Shown piece after piece: positions 7,753 to 16,215 of a DNA stretch of 64,000 bases. Both the position numbers and the translations under genes were made by a program. How positions within the stretch are numbered: position 1 is the stretch's first letter; every line of letters begins with the position of its first letter. Source of the stretch: CAVSIS01 sp963814875 (lineage in GTDB: Bacteria; Acidobacteriota; Thermoanaerobaculia; Thermoanaerobaculales; Sulfomarinibacteraceae); the NCBI GenBank assembly GCA_963814875.1, contig CAWFFJ010000016.1:1-64000 (forward strand). Reading direction: 5' to 3'. The notes below the pieces were generated by a model that was not told where the DNA came from, did not search any database, and saw only the letters and a list, made by a program, of their open reading frames with translations.

Positions 7753-9509
7753 ATCCCGGAGACGGAAAGCTGAGGAACGTGGACGTCGCACCGCCGTCGG
7801 CCCGCCCGCCCGCGCTTCTCCTCGCCCTGCTGGCCGCGGCCGTGGCCGTCACGCTCTATCTGCCGACCGCCCACTTCGGGTTCGTCTCGTTCGACGACCA
7901 GATCTACGTGGTGGACAACCCTCACGTGCGGTCGGGCCTCAACCTGGACGGTCTGCGGTGGGCCTTCGCGCGGGCCTCCGGCGAAGGGACCTACTGGCAT
8001 CCTCTGACCTGGGTCTCTCACATGCTCGACTGCAGCCTCTTCGGCGTCGATCCCGGGGCCCACCACATGGTGGCGGTCGCGATCCACGCCGCCAACGCCG
8101 CGCTGCTGTTCCTGGTTCTGAACGCCGCCACCGGCTCCCGGTGGCGCAGCCTGGCGGTGGCCGCGCTGTTCGCGGTGCACCCGATCAACGTCGAATCGGT
8201 GGCCTGGATCGCTGAGCGCAAGAACCTGCTGAGCACTTGCTTCTGGCTCGCCACCTGCGGTGCGTGGATCGGCTACGCGCGGCGCCCGGGCACGATCCGG
8301 TACCTGGGCGCGTTGGTCCTGTTCGTGCTCGGGCTGCTCGCCAAGCCGATGCTGGTCATGCTCCCGGCGATCCTGTTGCTGCTCGACCTTTGGCCCTTGC
8401 GGCGGCTGCGACCGGAGGGCTCTCCGGGACCGTTCGCCCCCGCCGGGATGCGACGCCTGATCGCGGAGAAGCTGCCCCTCGCCGCCGTCGCCGGGATGTC
8501 GATCGCCGTCTCCTTGCACTCCCTCGGCCCGGCCGCCAACACGATCAGCTTCGCTGAGGTCCCGCTCGGATTGCGCTTGGCCAACGCCCTGGTTTCCATC
8601 CCCCGCTACCTCGGCAAGCTCCTCGCGCCCCACGACCTCGCGATCTTCTACCCCTACCCGCAGCGGGTCCTCCCCGGGACCGTTGCCCTCGCCGCGGTCG
8701 TGGTGCTGGTCATCACCAGCGCCGGTATCGCGCTTCGGCGAAGGGTCCCTGCGGTGCTCGTCGGGTGGCTGTGGTTTCTGTTCGGTCTCGTGCCGGTGAG
8801 CGGACTGCTCCAGGCCGGGGCCTGGCCCGCCCTCGCCGACCGCTGGGCGTACGTTCCCGCGATCGGGATCTTCGTGGCGTCCGTGTGGGGGGTCGGCGCC
8901 CTCTTTGACGCGAGGCCGCGCGCCGCCGCCGCGATGGCCATCGCCGTGATCGTGGCCCTGGCCGTGTCGACGCGTGTCCAGCTCGAGGTCTGGAGGGACG
9001 ACGTGTCCCTTTTCGGCCACTCCCTCGCGGTCGCGGGAGAAAGCAGGGTCGCACTCCAGGGCCTGGCGGGAGCGTGGCTCGAGCGAGGCGACGTCGCGAG
9101 CGCCCTGCCGTTGTTGGAGCGGGCCGTGGCGGTCTCGCCGCGTGCCGTCGATGCCCGCAACGCTCTCGCCACGGCGCAGCTTCGCGCCGGCCGTGCCGCC
9201 GACGCCGAACGCACCGTCCGCCGCGCCCTCACCCTCGGCCGCGACGGCGAGACCATGGCCGAGCTCGGCGTCGTCCTGCTCGCGCAGGGCCGCCTCGACG
9301 AGGCCGCCGCGGCCTTCGACGGTGCGCTCGTGCTGCAGCCTGACCTGGCCGAGGCGCTCAACGGAATGGGGATCGTGCTGGCGCGCCGCGGGCTTCTGGT
9401 GGACGCCGAGGTCCGATTCGCCGCCGCGTCGCGGGCGGCGCCCTACGACGACGGCATTCAGGCCAACCTCCAACGCTGCCGCGCGTGGCTCGCCGGCCAG
9501 AAGCCGTGA
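7749..9509 (+). CDS. TMTC-like membrane glycosyltransferase with C-terminal TPR repeats
   Basis: 586 residues from the ATG at 7749. The N-terminal 400 or so residues are polytopic (about 9-11 hydrophobic segments) and carry FVSFDDQIYVVDNPHV, the acidic lumen-facing loop typical of GT-C transferases, then YWHPLTWVSHMLD and VHPINVESVAWIAERKNLL. This pattern is characteristic of the bacterial O-mannosyltransferase/TMTC-like group, which uses polyprenyl-phosphate sugars. The C-terminal 170 residues are tetratricopeptide repeats (LPLLERAVAVSPRAVDARNALA and similar). The methyltransferase-GT2 gene starts 7 bases after its stop, suggesting a two-gene cassette that makes and transfers a lipid-linked sugar. 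The acceptor is unknown. Confidence 0.75.
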   Translation: MNPGDGKLRNVDVAPPSARPPALLLALLAAAVAVTLYLPTAHFGFVSFDDQIYVVDNPHVRSGLNLDGLRWAFARASGEGTYWHPLTWVSHMLDCSLFGVDPGAHHMVAVAIHAANAALLFLVLNAATGSRWRSLAVAALFAVHPINVESVAWIAERKNLLSTCFWLATCGAWIGYARRPGTIRYLGALVLFVLGLLAKPMLVMLPAILLLLDLWPLRRLRPEGSPGPFAPAGMRRLIAEKLPLAAVAGMSIAVSLHSLGPAANTISFAEVPLGLRLANALVSIPRYLGKLLAPHDLAIFYPYPQRVLPGTVALAAVVVLVITSAGIALRRRVPAVLVGWLWFLFGLVPVSGLLQAGAWPALADRWAYVPAIGIFVASVWGVGALFDARPRAAAAMAIAVIVALAVSTRVQLEVWRDDVSLFGHSLAVAGESRVALQGLAGAWLERGDVASALPLLERAVAVSPRAVDARNALATAQLRAGRAADAERTVRRALTLGRDGETMAELGVVLLAQGRLDEAAAAFDGALVLQPDLAEALNGMGIVLARRGLLVDAEVRFAAASRAAPYDDGIQANLQRCRAWLAGQKP

Positions 9510-9516
9510 GGCGCCG

Positions 9517-10956
9517 ATGACGGTCGATCTGACGACCTGGAACCGACGGATCGCCGCCGCCTTCGATCGGCTCGCTCCGCAGCGCGCCTACTGGCTCGAA
9601 CGCAACCGCGGCTACCGCGACGAGATCGCCCGCGAGTACCGGTATCTGGTGCCAACGGGACAGCGCGTCCTCGAGGTCGGCTGCGGTCTCGGCGACCTGC
9701 TCGCAGCGGTCGAGCCGGAGCGCGGGGTCGGCATCGACATCAGCACCGGGATGATCGTCCGCGCGCGCTCCCGCCATCCCTCGCCGCGGCTGGAGTTTCT
9801 CGCCGGGCCGATCGAGGAGGTCGAGCCGCCGGAGCCGGTCTTCGACGCCGTGATCATGTCCGACGTCGTCGGCTACCTGTACGACATCCGGCAGGTCTTC
9901 GAACGGCTCCTGCCATGGTGCCACCCGCGCACGCGACTGGTGCTCAATGCCCATAGCCGTCTCTGGGAGCCCGCGTTCCGCGTCGTCGAGCGACTCGGCC
10001 TGCGGGCACGGATGCCCGACACGAGCTGGGTGACCCGAGAGGACCTCGCCGGTCTCCTCCACCTCTCCGGATTCGAGGTGGTGTGGACCCGACCGCGGAT
10101 CCTGCTCCCGCTGCGCCTGCTCGGCCTCGGCCGGATCGTCAACCGCTGGCTGGCACCGTTTCCCCCGTTCACCGCGCTCGCCGTGACCAACGTGATGGTG
10201 GCCCGCCCGCAGTGCCCCCCCCTTCCTCCTCCGCACCGTACCCGGGTGAGTGTCATCGTTCCGTGCCGCAACGAGCAGGAGACGATCCCCGAGATCGTCG
10301 TGCGCGTGCCGCGGCTCGGCGCCGAAACTGAGCTGGTTTTCGTCGAGGGCGGCTCCACCGATGCGACCTGGGATGCCTGCATCGAGGCGCAGCGCGCCAA
10401 CCCCGAGCGCCGCATCCAGGTCCACCGCCAGACCGGAACCGGCAAGGGCGATGCCGTTCGTCTCGGCTTCGCGAAGGCCACCGGGGAGGTGCTCGCCATC
10501 CTCGACGCGGACCTCTCGGTCGCTCCCGAGGACCTGCCACCGTTCATCGATGCGCTGCTCACCGGGAAGGCGGAGCTCGTCAACGGCTCGCGCCTGGTCT
10601 ACACGATGGAGTCGCGTGCCATGCGCTGGCTCAACCTGGTCGGGAACAAGCTGTTCAGCCTGATCTTCACCGGCCTTGTCGGCCAGCGGATGAAGGACAC
10701 CCTGTGCGGCACCAAGGTCCTGCTCGCCGAGGACTGGCGGCGCATCCTGAGGGTGCGCGACGAGCTCGGCGGCATCGACCCCTTCGGCGACTTCGACCTG
10801 CTCCTCGGCGGCGCCCGTCTCGGCCTGCGCATCCTCGACCTCCCGGTACGATACCGGGAGCGGACCTACGGCACCACCAACATCCGCCGCTTCCACCACG
10901 GCGCCCTGCTGTTTCGGATGTGCGCGGTGGCGCTGACGCGGCTCAAGTGTCGATGA
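9517..10956 (+). CDS. Fused SAM methyltransferase and family-2 glycosyltransferase
   Basis: 479 residues. Residues 1-235 form a class I methyltransferase: VLEVGCGLGDLL (motif I, about 51-62) and the acidic strand end GVGIDIS. A proline-rich hinge (PPLPPPH, about 234-240) leads to a GT2 domain from about 243: VSVIVPCRNEQETIPEIV, then LAILDADLSV with the DxD-like nucleotide-sugar site, and GTKVLL near the end. The C-terminal half resembles dolichyl/polyprenyl-phosphate mannose synthases but lacks long membrane helices. With the preceding TMTC-like gene, a plausible role is loading a sugar onto polyprenyl phosphate for that transferase (inference). The methyl acceptor is unknown. Confidence 0.8.
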   Translation: MTVDLTTWNRRIAAAFDRLAPQRAYWLERNRGYRDEIAREYRYLVPTGQRVLEVGCGLGDLLAAVEPERGVGIDISTGMIVRARSRHPSPRLEFLAGPIEEVEPPEPVFDAVIMSDVVGYLYDIRQVFERLLPWCHPRTRLVLNAHSRLWEPAFRVVERLGLRARMPDTSWVTREDLAGLLHLSGFEVVWTRPRILLPLRLLGLGRIVNRWLAPFPPFTALAVTNVMVARPQCPPLPPPHRTRVSVIVPCRNEQETIPEIVVRVPRLGAETELVFVEGGSTDATWDACIEAQRANPERRIQVHRQTGTGKGDAVRLGFAKATGEVLAILDADLSVAPEDLPPFIDALLTGKAELVNGSRLVYTMESRAMRWLNLVGNKLFSLIFTGLVGQRMKDTLCGTKVLLAEDWRRILRVRDELGGIDPFGDFDLLLGGARLGLRILDLPVRYRERTYGTTNIRRFHHGALLFRMCAVALTRLKCR

Positions 10957-11056
10957 AGCGGACCCTCGATCGCCAGATGCGCATATTGCCCCGGATCCCG
11001 GCCCGCCGCGCGGCGCGAGCGGGTATGATGCCTCAGCACCACGAGCGGAGGCCACG

Positions 11057-12271
11057 ATGCAAGAGCTGCTCACCCCAGAAAACCTCGACTACCAGGCCCG
11101 CGCCCGCGAGGTCGCGGAGAAGTTCGTCAGCCCCGCGGCGGCCGAGCTCGACCGCACCGGCGAGTACGGCTGGGACATCCTCGAGGCGCTCAAGCGCTAC
11201 GGCCTGACCGGCATCTGGATCCCGAAGGAGCACGGCGGGCAGAGTGCCGGCGTGCTCGACCTGTGTCTGGTCGTCGAGGAACTGTCGCGCGCTTGCGGCG
11301 GCGTCGGCGTCGCCTACGCGGTCAACGCGCTGGGCTCGTTCCCGATCATCCTGCACGGCACTGAGGAACAGAAACGCACCTACCTGCCGCCGATCGCGGC
11401 CGGCGACAAGCTGATCGCGTTCGGTCTGTCCGAGAAGGCATCCGGCTCGGACGCCGGCAGCCTGCGCACGACCGCGATCAGGCACGGCGACAGCTACGTG
11501 CTCAACGGCGAGAAGAAGTGGAACACCAACGGCGGGGTGGCGTCGATCTTCACCGTCTACGCCCTCACCGACCCCGAGCGCGGCATGCGCGGCATCTCCG
11601 CCCTGGTGCTCGAACGCGACACGCCCGGCTTCGAGGTCGGCAAGCGCGAGGACACCATGGGGATCCGAACAGTCCCTGTCAACGAGCTCATCTTCCGGGA
11701 CTGCCGTGTGCCCGCGGCCAACCTGCTCGGCGGCAGCGAGGGCGGGGGCTTCAAGAACGCCATGATGACCCTCGACCGCGCGCGCCCGGGGGTCGCGGCG
11801 CAGGCGGTCGGGCTCGCGCAGGGCGCGCTGGACTGGGCGATTCGCTACACCTCCGAGCGGCGCCAGTTCGGCCAGACCGTGCTCTCGCACCAGGGCGTGC
11901 AGTTCATGCTCGCCGACATGGCGATCCAGGTCGAGGCGGCCCGCCAGCTGGTCTACGCCGCCGCGCGCGGCATCGACCTCGGCGCCAAGGAGATCTCCAA
12001 GATGTCCGCGATGGCCAAGGTCTTCGCCACCGACACGGCGATGAAGGTCACCACCGACGCCGTCCAGCTCTTCGGTGGCTACGGCTTCTGCCGCGACTAC
12101 CCGATCGAGAAGTACATGCGCGACGCCAAGATCACCCAGATCTATGAGGGCACTAACCAGATCCAGCGAGTCGTCATCGGGCGCGCCCTGACCCGCGAGT
12201 CGCGGGACCTTGCCGACCGACTCCCCGTCAAGGTCGAGCACTTCCCGGAGGACCAGAGCGGGACGAGCTGA
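11057..12271 (+). CDS. Acyl-CoA dehydrogenase
   Basis: 404 residues, close to the family norm. The N-terminal helical domain is followed by the FAD-contacting LIAFGLSEKASGSDAGS and KKWNTNGG. The C-terminal domain has ARPGVAAQAVGLAQGALD, RRQFGQTVLSHQGVQFMLADM and LFGGYGFCRDYPIEKYMRDAKI. The catalytic base Glu is in IYEGTNQIQR. The enzyme introduces the alpha-beta double bond in acyl-CoA thioesters and passes electrons to ETF. It is most like short- or medium-chain and branched-chain members; chain length cannot be read from sequence. No beta-oxidation neighbours are present. The RBS GGAGG lies six bases before the ATG. Confidence 0.93.
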   Translation: MQELLTPENLDYQARAREVAEKFVSPAAAELDRTGEYGWDILEALKRYGLTGIWIPKEHGGQSAGVLDLCLVVEELSRACGGVGVAYAVNALGSFPIILHGTEEQKRTYLPPIAAGDKLIAFGLSEKASGSDAGSLRTTAIRHGDSYVLNGEKKWNTNGGVASIFTVYALTDPERGMRGISALVLERDTPGFEVGKREDTMGIRTVPVNELIFRDCRVPAANLLGGSEGGGFKNAMMTLDRARPGVAAQAVGLAQGALDWAIRYTSERRQFGQTVLSHQGVQFMLADMAIQVEAARQLVYAAARGIDLGAKEISKMSAMAKVFATDTAMKVTTDAVQLFGGYGFCRDYPIEKYMRDAKITQIYEGTNQIQRVVIGRALTRESRDLADRLPVKVEHFPEDQSGTS

Positions 12272-12371
12272 AAATGTGACCTCCGTCGCGCCCGAGGGCC
12301 GGTTCGGCCGCGGTCCTGGTCGTCTTCCAGCAACTCATGTCATAATCGACAGTTGGACGGGAGAGACGACG

Positions 12372-12902
12372 ATGGTCGAGCTGGCACCACTGGACATCCT
12401 GGGCACGACCTTCAACCGGCGCTTCAAGGGCTACGATCCCGAAGAGGTGCAGCGGTTCCTCGCCGCCTTGGCCTCGGCGATGGAGGACTTGCTGCGTGAG
12501 CGCGGCGAGCTCAAGCAGCTTCTCTTCCGGCGTGAGCAGGAGCTCGCCGCCTTCCGCGAGCGCGACGGCGCACTCCAGGATGCCCTGGTCGCGGCGCAGC
12601 GCTCGGCCGAGCAGACCCTGGGCGCGGCGCGGGCCGAGGGCCAGCGCCTCGTCGACGAGGCCCAGGGCCTCGCCGATCGGCTGGTGGAGGAAGCGCACCA
12701 GCGGGTCCAGACGATCGAGTCCACCATCGCCGACCTGCGCTCGCACCGCCGCGAGGTCCGAGCCGAGCTGATGCGCCTGACCGAGCTCGTCCAGGGCCTG
12801 ATCCACGACGACCAGCAGATCGAGCGCGAGGAGAGCACCAGCCCGCGCCTGGCGCTGCTGCAGCGGCGCAAGGCCACCCGCGAGTCCGAGGGCCAGGCGT
12901 GA
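12372..12902 (+). CDS. DivIVA-domain coiled-coil protein
   Basis: 176 residues from the ATG at 12372. It starts with the DivIVA lipid-binding pattern (LDILGTTFNRRFKGYDPEEVQRFLAAL: F-x-x-x-x-x-G-Y-D-x-x-E-V-x-x-F). It continues as a long coiled coil rich in Ala, Glu and Arg. Such proteins sit at curved membrane, usually the septum or pole, and recruit division or growth factors. Its stop overlaps the hutI start (GTGA), so it is co-transcribed with a metabolic gene to which it has no obvious tie. The family call is good; the exact role is unknown. Confidence 0.8.
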   Translation: MVELAPLDILGTTFNRRFKGYDPEEVQRFLAALASAMEDLLRERGELKQLLFRREQELAAFRERDGALQDALVAAQRSAEQTLGAARAEGQRLVDEAQGLADRLVEEAHQRVQTIESTIADLRSHRREVRAELMRLTELVQGLIHDDQQIEREESTSPRLALLQRRKATRESEGQA

Positions 12903-14188
12903 GCCTGCTGATCGCGGGCGCCCACCAGGTCGCCACCCCGCAGGGCCGCTCCGCGGTCCGCGGTCCCGCGCTCGACCGCCTCACGGTCCGGGAGGGTTCC
13001 GTCGTGCGCTGCGAGGGCGACCGGATCGTGTTCATCGGCGACCCGGCCGAGCACGAGCGCCGCTTCTCCCCCGCTGACGACGTCCTCGACGCCGACGGCG
13101 GCTGCATCCTCCCGGGCTTCGTCGACCCCCACACCCACCCGGTGTGGGCGGGCGCGCGGGAGGCCGAGTTCAACCGCCGCCTGCGCGGCGAAAGCTACAT
13201 GGAGATCGCCGCGGGCGGCGGCGGCATCAACGCCACCGTGCGTGCTACTCGCGTCGCCTCGACCGAGGCCCTGCTCGCCGGCACCATGGAGCGGCTCGAC
13301 ACGTTTCTGCGCCACGGCACCACCACCCTCGAGGGCAAGTCGGGATACGGCCTCGACCTCGACACCGAGGTCCGGATGCTCGAGGTGCTCCGGGCGGCGA
13401 ACGAGGCCCATCCGGTGGACATCGTGCCGACCTGCCTCGCCGCCCACGAGGTGCCGCCCGAGCATCGGGACGACCCCGAGCGTTGGGTGCGCCGGTTGAT
13501 CGATGAGATTCACCCCGAAATCGCCCGCCGCGACCTCGCCGAGGCCGTCGACGCTTTCTGCGAGACCGGCGTCTTCGACCTCGAGCAGACCCGCCGCCTG
13601 CTCGCCGACGCCCTCCGCCACGGCTGGCGCATCCACCTCCACGCCGACGAGCTCACGCCGCTCGGCGGCGCCGAGCTCGCCGTCGAGCTGGGCGCGGCCT
13701 CGGCCGACCACCTGGTGTACGTCACCGACGCCGGCATCGCGGCGCTGGCGGGGTCGCCCACCATCGCGGTGCTGCTGCCCGGAACCTCGTTCTTCCTGCG
13801 CTCACATTACGCGCCGGCGCGGCGGATGATCGAGGCGGGCTGCGCGGTCGCCCTCGCCACCGACTTCAACCCCGGCTCGTGCCCGACCGAGTCGATGCCC
13901 GCCGTACTCGCCCTCGCCTGCCTGGCGATGGGCCTCACGGTCGAGGAGGCGCTGACCGCGGCGACCCTCAACGCCGCCGCCGCACTCGGCCGCGCCGACT
14001 GGCTCGGTAGCGTCGAGGAGGGCAAGGCGGCGGACTTGGTCGTGCTCACCGGCCCGAACTATCACCACCTGGTCTACCACTGGGGGGTCAACCCGGTGCG
14101 CCACGTGGTCAAGGCCGGCCGAGTCGTGGTATTGGACGGCGAGCTCATCGGAGCTCTCAGCGAGCGCTCCGGCCTGTCCGCTCCCTGA
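12899..14188 (+). CDS. hutI: Imidazolonepropionase
   Basis: 429 residues, GTG start overlapping the preceding stop. It has the amidohydrolase metal site FVDPHTHPVWAG, then GESYMEIAAGGGGI, KSGYGLD, the ligand His in HLHADELTP, and ALATDFNPGSCPTESMP with the catalytic Asp. These are specific to HutI, which hydrolyses 4-imidazolone-5-propionate to N-formimidoyl-L-glutamate in histidine breakdown. No hutH, hutU or hutG lies in the window, so the pathway genes must be scattered or partly absent. The 3' end is overlapped by the antisense run-on of the next gene. Confidence 0.93.
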   Translation: MSLLIAGAHQVATPQGRSAVRGPALDRLTVREGSVVRCEGDRIVFIGDPAEHERRFSPADDVLDADGGCILPGFVDPHTHPVWAGAREAEFNRRLRGESYMEIAAGGGGINATVRATRVASTEALLAGTMERLDTFLRHGTTTLEGKSGYGLDLDTEVRMLEVLRAANEAHPVDIVPTCLAAHEVPPEHRDDPERWVRRLIDEIHPEIARRDLAEAVDAFCETGVFDLEQTRRLLADALRHGWRIHLHADELTPLGGAELAVELGAASADHLVYVTDAGIAALAGSPTIAVLLPGTSFFLRSHYAPARRMIEAGCAVALATDFNPGSCPTESMPAVLALACLAMGLTVEEALTAATLNAAAALGRADWLGSVEEGKAADLVVLTGPNYHHLVYHWGVNPVRHVVKAGRVVVLDGELIGALSERSGLSAP

Positions 14189-15751
14189 GAGCAGCCCGCC
14201 GCGCGCGGCGACACCGTCGGCTGGGCACAGGCTCGGAGGAACGACCACGTCGTACGGCTCGCTCCGCGCGGCGCCCGGTCGGACCTCTCGAACCCGCCCA
14301 TCAAGGCGCAGCAACTCGGCACTGCCGTGGTGGTCGAGGGGGGTCACTGACCACTCCCCCCGGAGGCGCTCGACGAGCGCGGGCGACGCGGCCAGGGCGA
14401 CGTCACCCGGAGCGAGGTCGCCGGGTGAGGGAAAGAGCAGCGTGACGCCGCGCGCGGCGAGGATCGGCCGGTAGGCGCGCAAGTGGACGTCGTAGGCGTC
14501 GCTGAGCACGGTGAGGCGCCGCACCTCCGGGTGGTCGCGGTGGACGTCCTTGAGCAGCCACGAGGCGTCGAGGGTGCGCGGGTCCTCGGGCGAGGTCGCC
14601 GGCGGTCCCGCCCGGTGGACGGCCGCGCCCCACGGCAGGGCGACCACCGCGAGGACCACGGCAGTCCAGGTCAGAACTGGCCGCGCCCAGCGCTCGGCGG
14701 CGGACGCCAGCACCCGCGCGAGCCCGTCGATCCCGGCCGCCACGACCAGCGCCGCGAGCGGGTAGAACGGCGCGTCGTACCACACCAGCTTGGTGCGGGA
14801 GAGCGAGATCACCGCGAGCTGACTCACGGCGACGGTTCCGACGAACAGCGCGAGCCGACGAACCGGCCGCTCCAGCGGCACCAGAAACGGCAGCGGCAGC
14901 AGGAAGAACCACGGCAGGAACCGGCCCCACGTGAGCCCCTGGGCGTAGAACCACACCGGGTGGAGGTGGCGCTCGACTGTGACCACCATCCGTCCGATCT
15001 CGAGGTCGCGTACCGCCGCCAGGTAGCCCGGGGCCGCCGCCTCGCGCACGGCGTACCAGGCGAGAACCGGGACCAGGGCCGCCGCTCCGGCGAGCCACGC
15101 CGACCGACAGGCGAGGGCAGCCCGCCACCGCCCGAGGACCACCGCGCCGAGCACGATTCCCGGCACCACGAGCAGCGCCGCTGCGCCCTTGGTCAGCAGG
15201 GCGAGCGCGAAGGCGCCGGCGCCGAGCCACAGACGACGGTCGTCGCCCCGCGCACCGCCCTCGAGCCAGCCGTGAAACGCAAGCACTGCTCCCGTCAGCC
15301 ACAAGACCAGCATGGCGTCGGCGTCGCCGGTGCGCGCGACGTGGTGACCGACGAAGCCCGGACTGGTCACGAGCACCAGCGCCGCGATCGCACCGAGCCC
15401 CGGGCGACCCAGTCGACGGGCGCAGGTCCCCGCAAGCAGGAGCGCTGTGGCAATCGCGGCCAGGGCCGAGGGCACCCGCAGGGCGAGCTCGCTCGGACCG
15501 AGGACGGCGACGCTCGTCATCAGCGCCCAGTACTGCAGCGGGGGTTTGAGGTTGACGGCGTCGGGCACGCCGTCGATGGTGGCGACGATCGGGTCGCCGC
15601 GCTCGAGCATCTCGAAGGCGGCCAGCCCGAAGCGCGCCTCGTCCCAGCACTGGACCGGGAGCGCGCCGAGGTCGCGCAGGATTGGCACCGCGACCGCCGC
15701 CGCAAGCAGCGGCCATACGACGATCCGGAACCAGCGGCTCGCCTGCGTCAT
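13802..15751 (-). CDS. GT39/ArnT-like membrane glycosyltransferase, frame running on into hutI
   Basis: ATG at 15751, overlapping the stop of the GFA gene (ATGA). Residues 1-490 match the PMT/ArnT type: an acidic loop near the N-terminus (VQCWDEARFGLAAFEML), LKPPLQYWALM, LRVPSALAAI, about 10 hydrophobic helices, GALALLTKG-type and LSRTKLVWYDAPFYPLAAL segments. It would transfer a sugar from polyprenyl phosphate to lipid A, protein or another envelope acceptor. The recognisable part ends near 14281 (residue 490), yet no stop occurs until 13802, so about 130 extra residues are antisense to hutI. Either the natural stop was lost or the tail is translated without function. Confidence 0.7.
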   Translation of the reverse strand: MTQASRWFRIVVWPLLAAAVAVPILRDLGALPVQCWDEARFGLAAFEMLERGDPIVATIDGVPDAVNLKPPLQYWALMTSVAVLGPSELALRVPSALAAIATALLLAGTCARRLGRPGLGAIAALVLVTSPGFVGHHVARTGDADAMLVLWLTGAVLAFHGWLEGGARGDDRRLWLGAGAFALALLTKGAAALLVVPGIVLGAVVLGRWRAALACRSAWLAGAAALVPVLAWYAVREAAAPGYLAAVRDLEIGRMVVTVERHLHPVWFYAQGLTWGRFLPWFFLLPLPFLVPLERPVRRLALFVGTVAVSQLAVISLSRTKLVWYDAPFYPLAALVVAAGIDGLARVLASAAERWARPVLTWTAVVLAVVALPWGAAVHRAGPPATSPEDPRTLDASWLLKDVHRDHPEVRRLTVLSDAYDVHLRAYRPILAARGVTLLFPSPGDLAPGDVALAASPALVERLRGEWSVTPLDHHGSAELLRLDGRVREVRPGAARSEPYDVVVPPSLCPADGVAARGGLLSGSGQAGALAESSDELAVQYHDSAGLDHVAHRVDPPVVDQVVIVRAGEHDQVRRLALLDATEPVGAAECGGGVEGRRGQRLLDREAHRQAGEGEYGGHRLGRARAGVEVGGEGDRAARLDHPPRRRVM

Positions 15752-16182
15752 CGCTCGTCGCGCGAGAGGTGGGTGAGCTCGCTCGCGTGTCGCTCCCAGT
15801 CGCGACCGTCGAACGGCGTCACTCGCATGTCGGCGATCGTCTCCGTTTCGAGGCAGCGGACGTTGACGCTGAACCCGTCCGGGTTCGAGCGCGGGACGTA
15901 GAACGACTTGATGCCGCAAGTCCTGCAGAACAGGTGCCGCGCCACCCTGGTATTGAAGGTGTAGGTCGTCAGCTCGTCCGGATCGGTCAGCAGCCGAAAG
16001 CGCGCGCCCGGGACGATCAGATGGAGGTAGGCGGTCATGGTGCAAATCGAGCAGTTGCAGGCGGTGACCTCGAGCACCGCCGGCGCCTCCACCTCGAACC
16101 GGACGCGGCCGCAATGGCAGCCGCCGCGGTGGACCACGAGGCGGGCGGGAGCTGGACCCGTCGTCGATGCATCGTCAGCCAT
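15748..16182 (-). CDS. GFA (glutathione-dependent formaldehyde-activating) family protein
   Basis: 144 residues. The zinc-binding pattern of the GFA/CENP-V fold is complete: GGCHCGRVRFEVEAP, then ACNCSICTM, and FCRTCGIKSFYVPRSNPDGFSVNVRCL. In characterised members this fold binds two zinc ions; most homologues are of unproven activity. It is translationally coupled to the GT39-like gene downstream. A formaldehyde role is not supported by context. Confidence 0.88.
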   Translation of the reverse strand: MADDASTTGPAPARLVVHRGGCHCGRVRFEVEAPAVLEVTACNCSICTMTAYLHLIVPGARFRLLTDPDELTTYTFNTRVARHLFCRTCGIKSFYVPRSNPDGFSVNVRCLETETIADMRVTPFDGRDWERHASELTHLSRDER

Positions 16183-16215
16183 ACTCCACCTCCGGGGGTG
16201 TTCCGCCCGCCAGCC

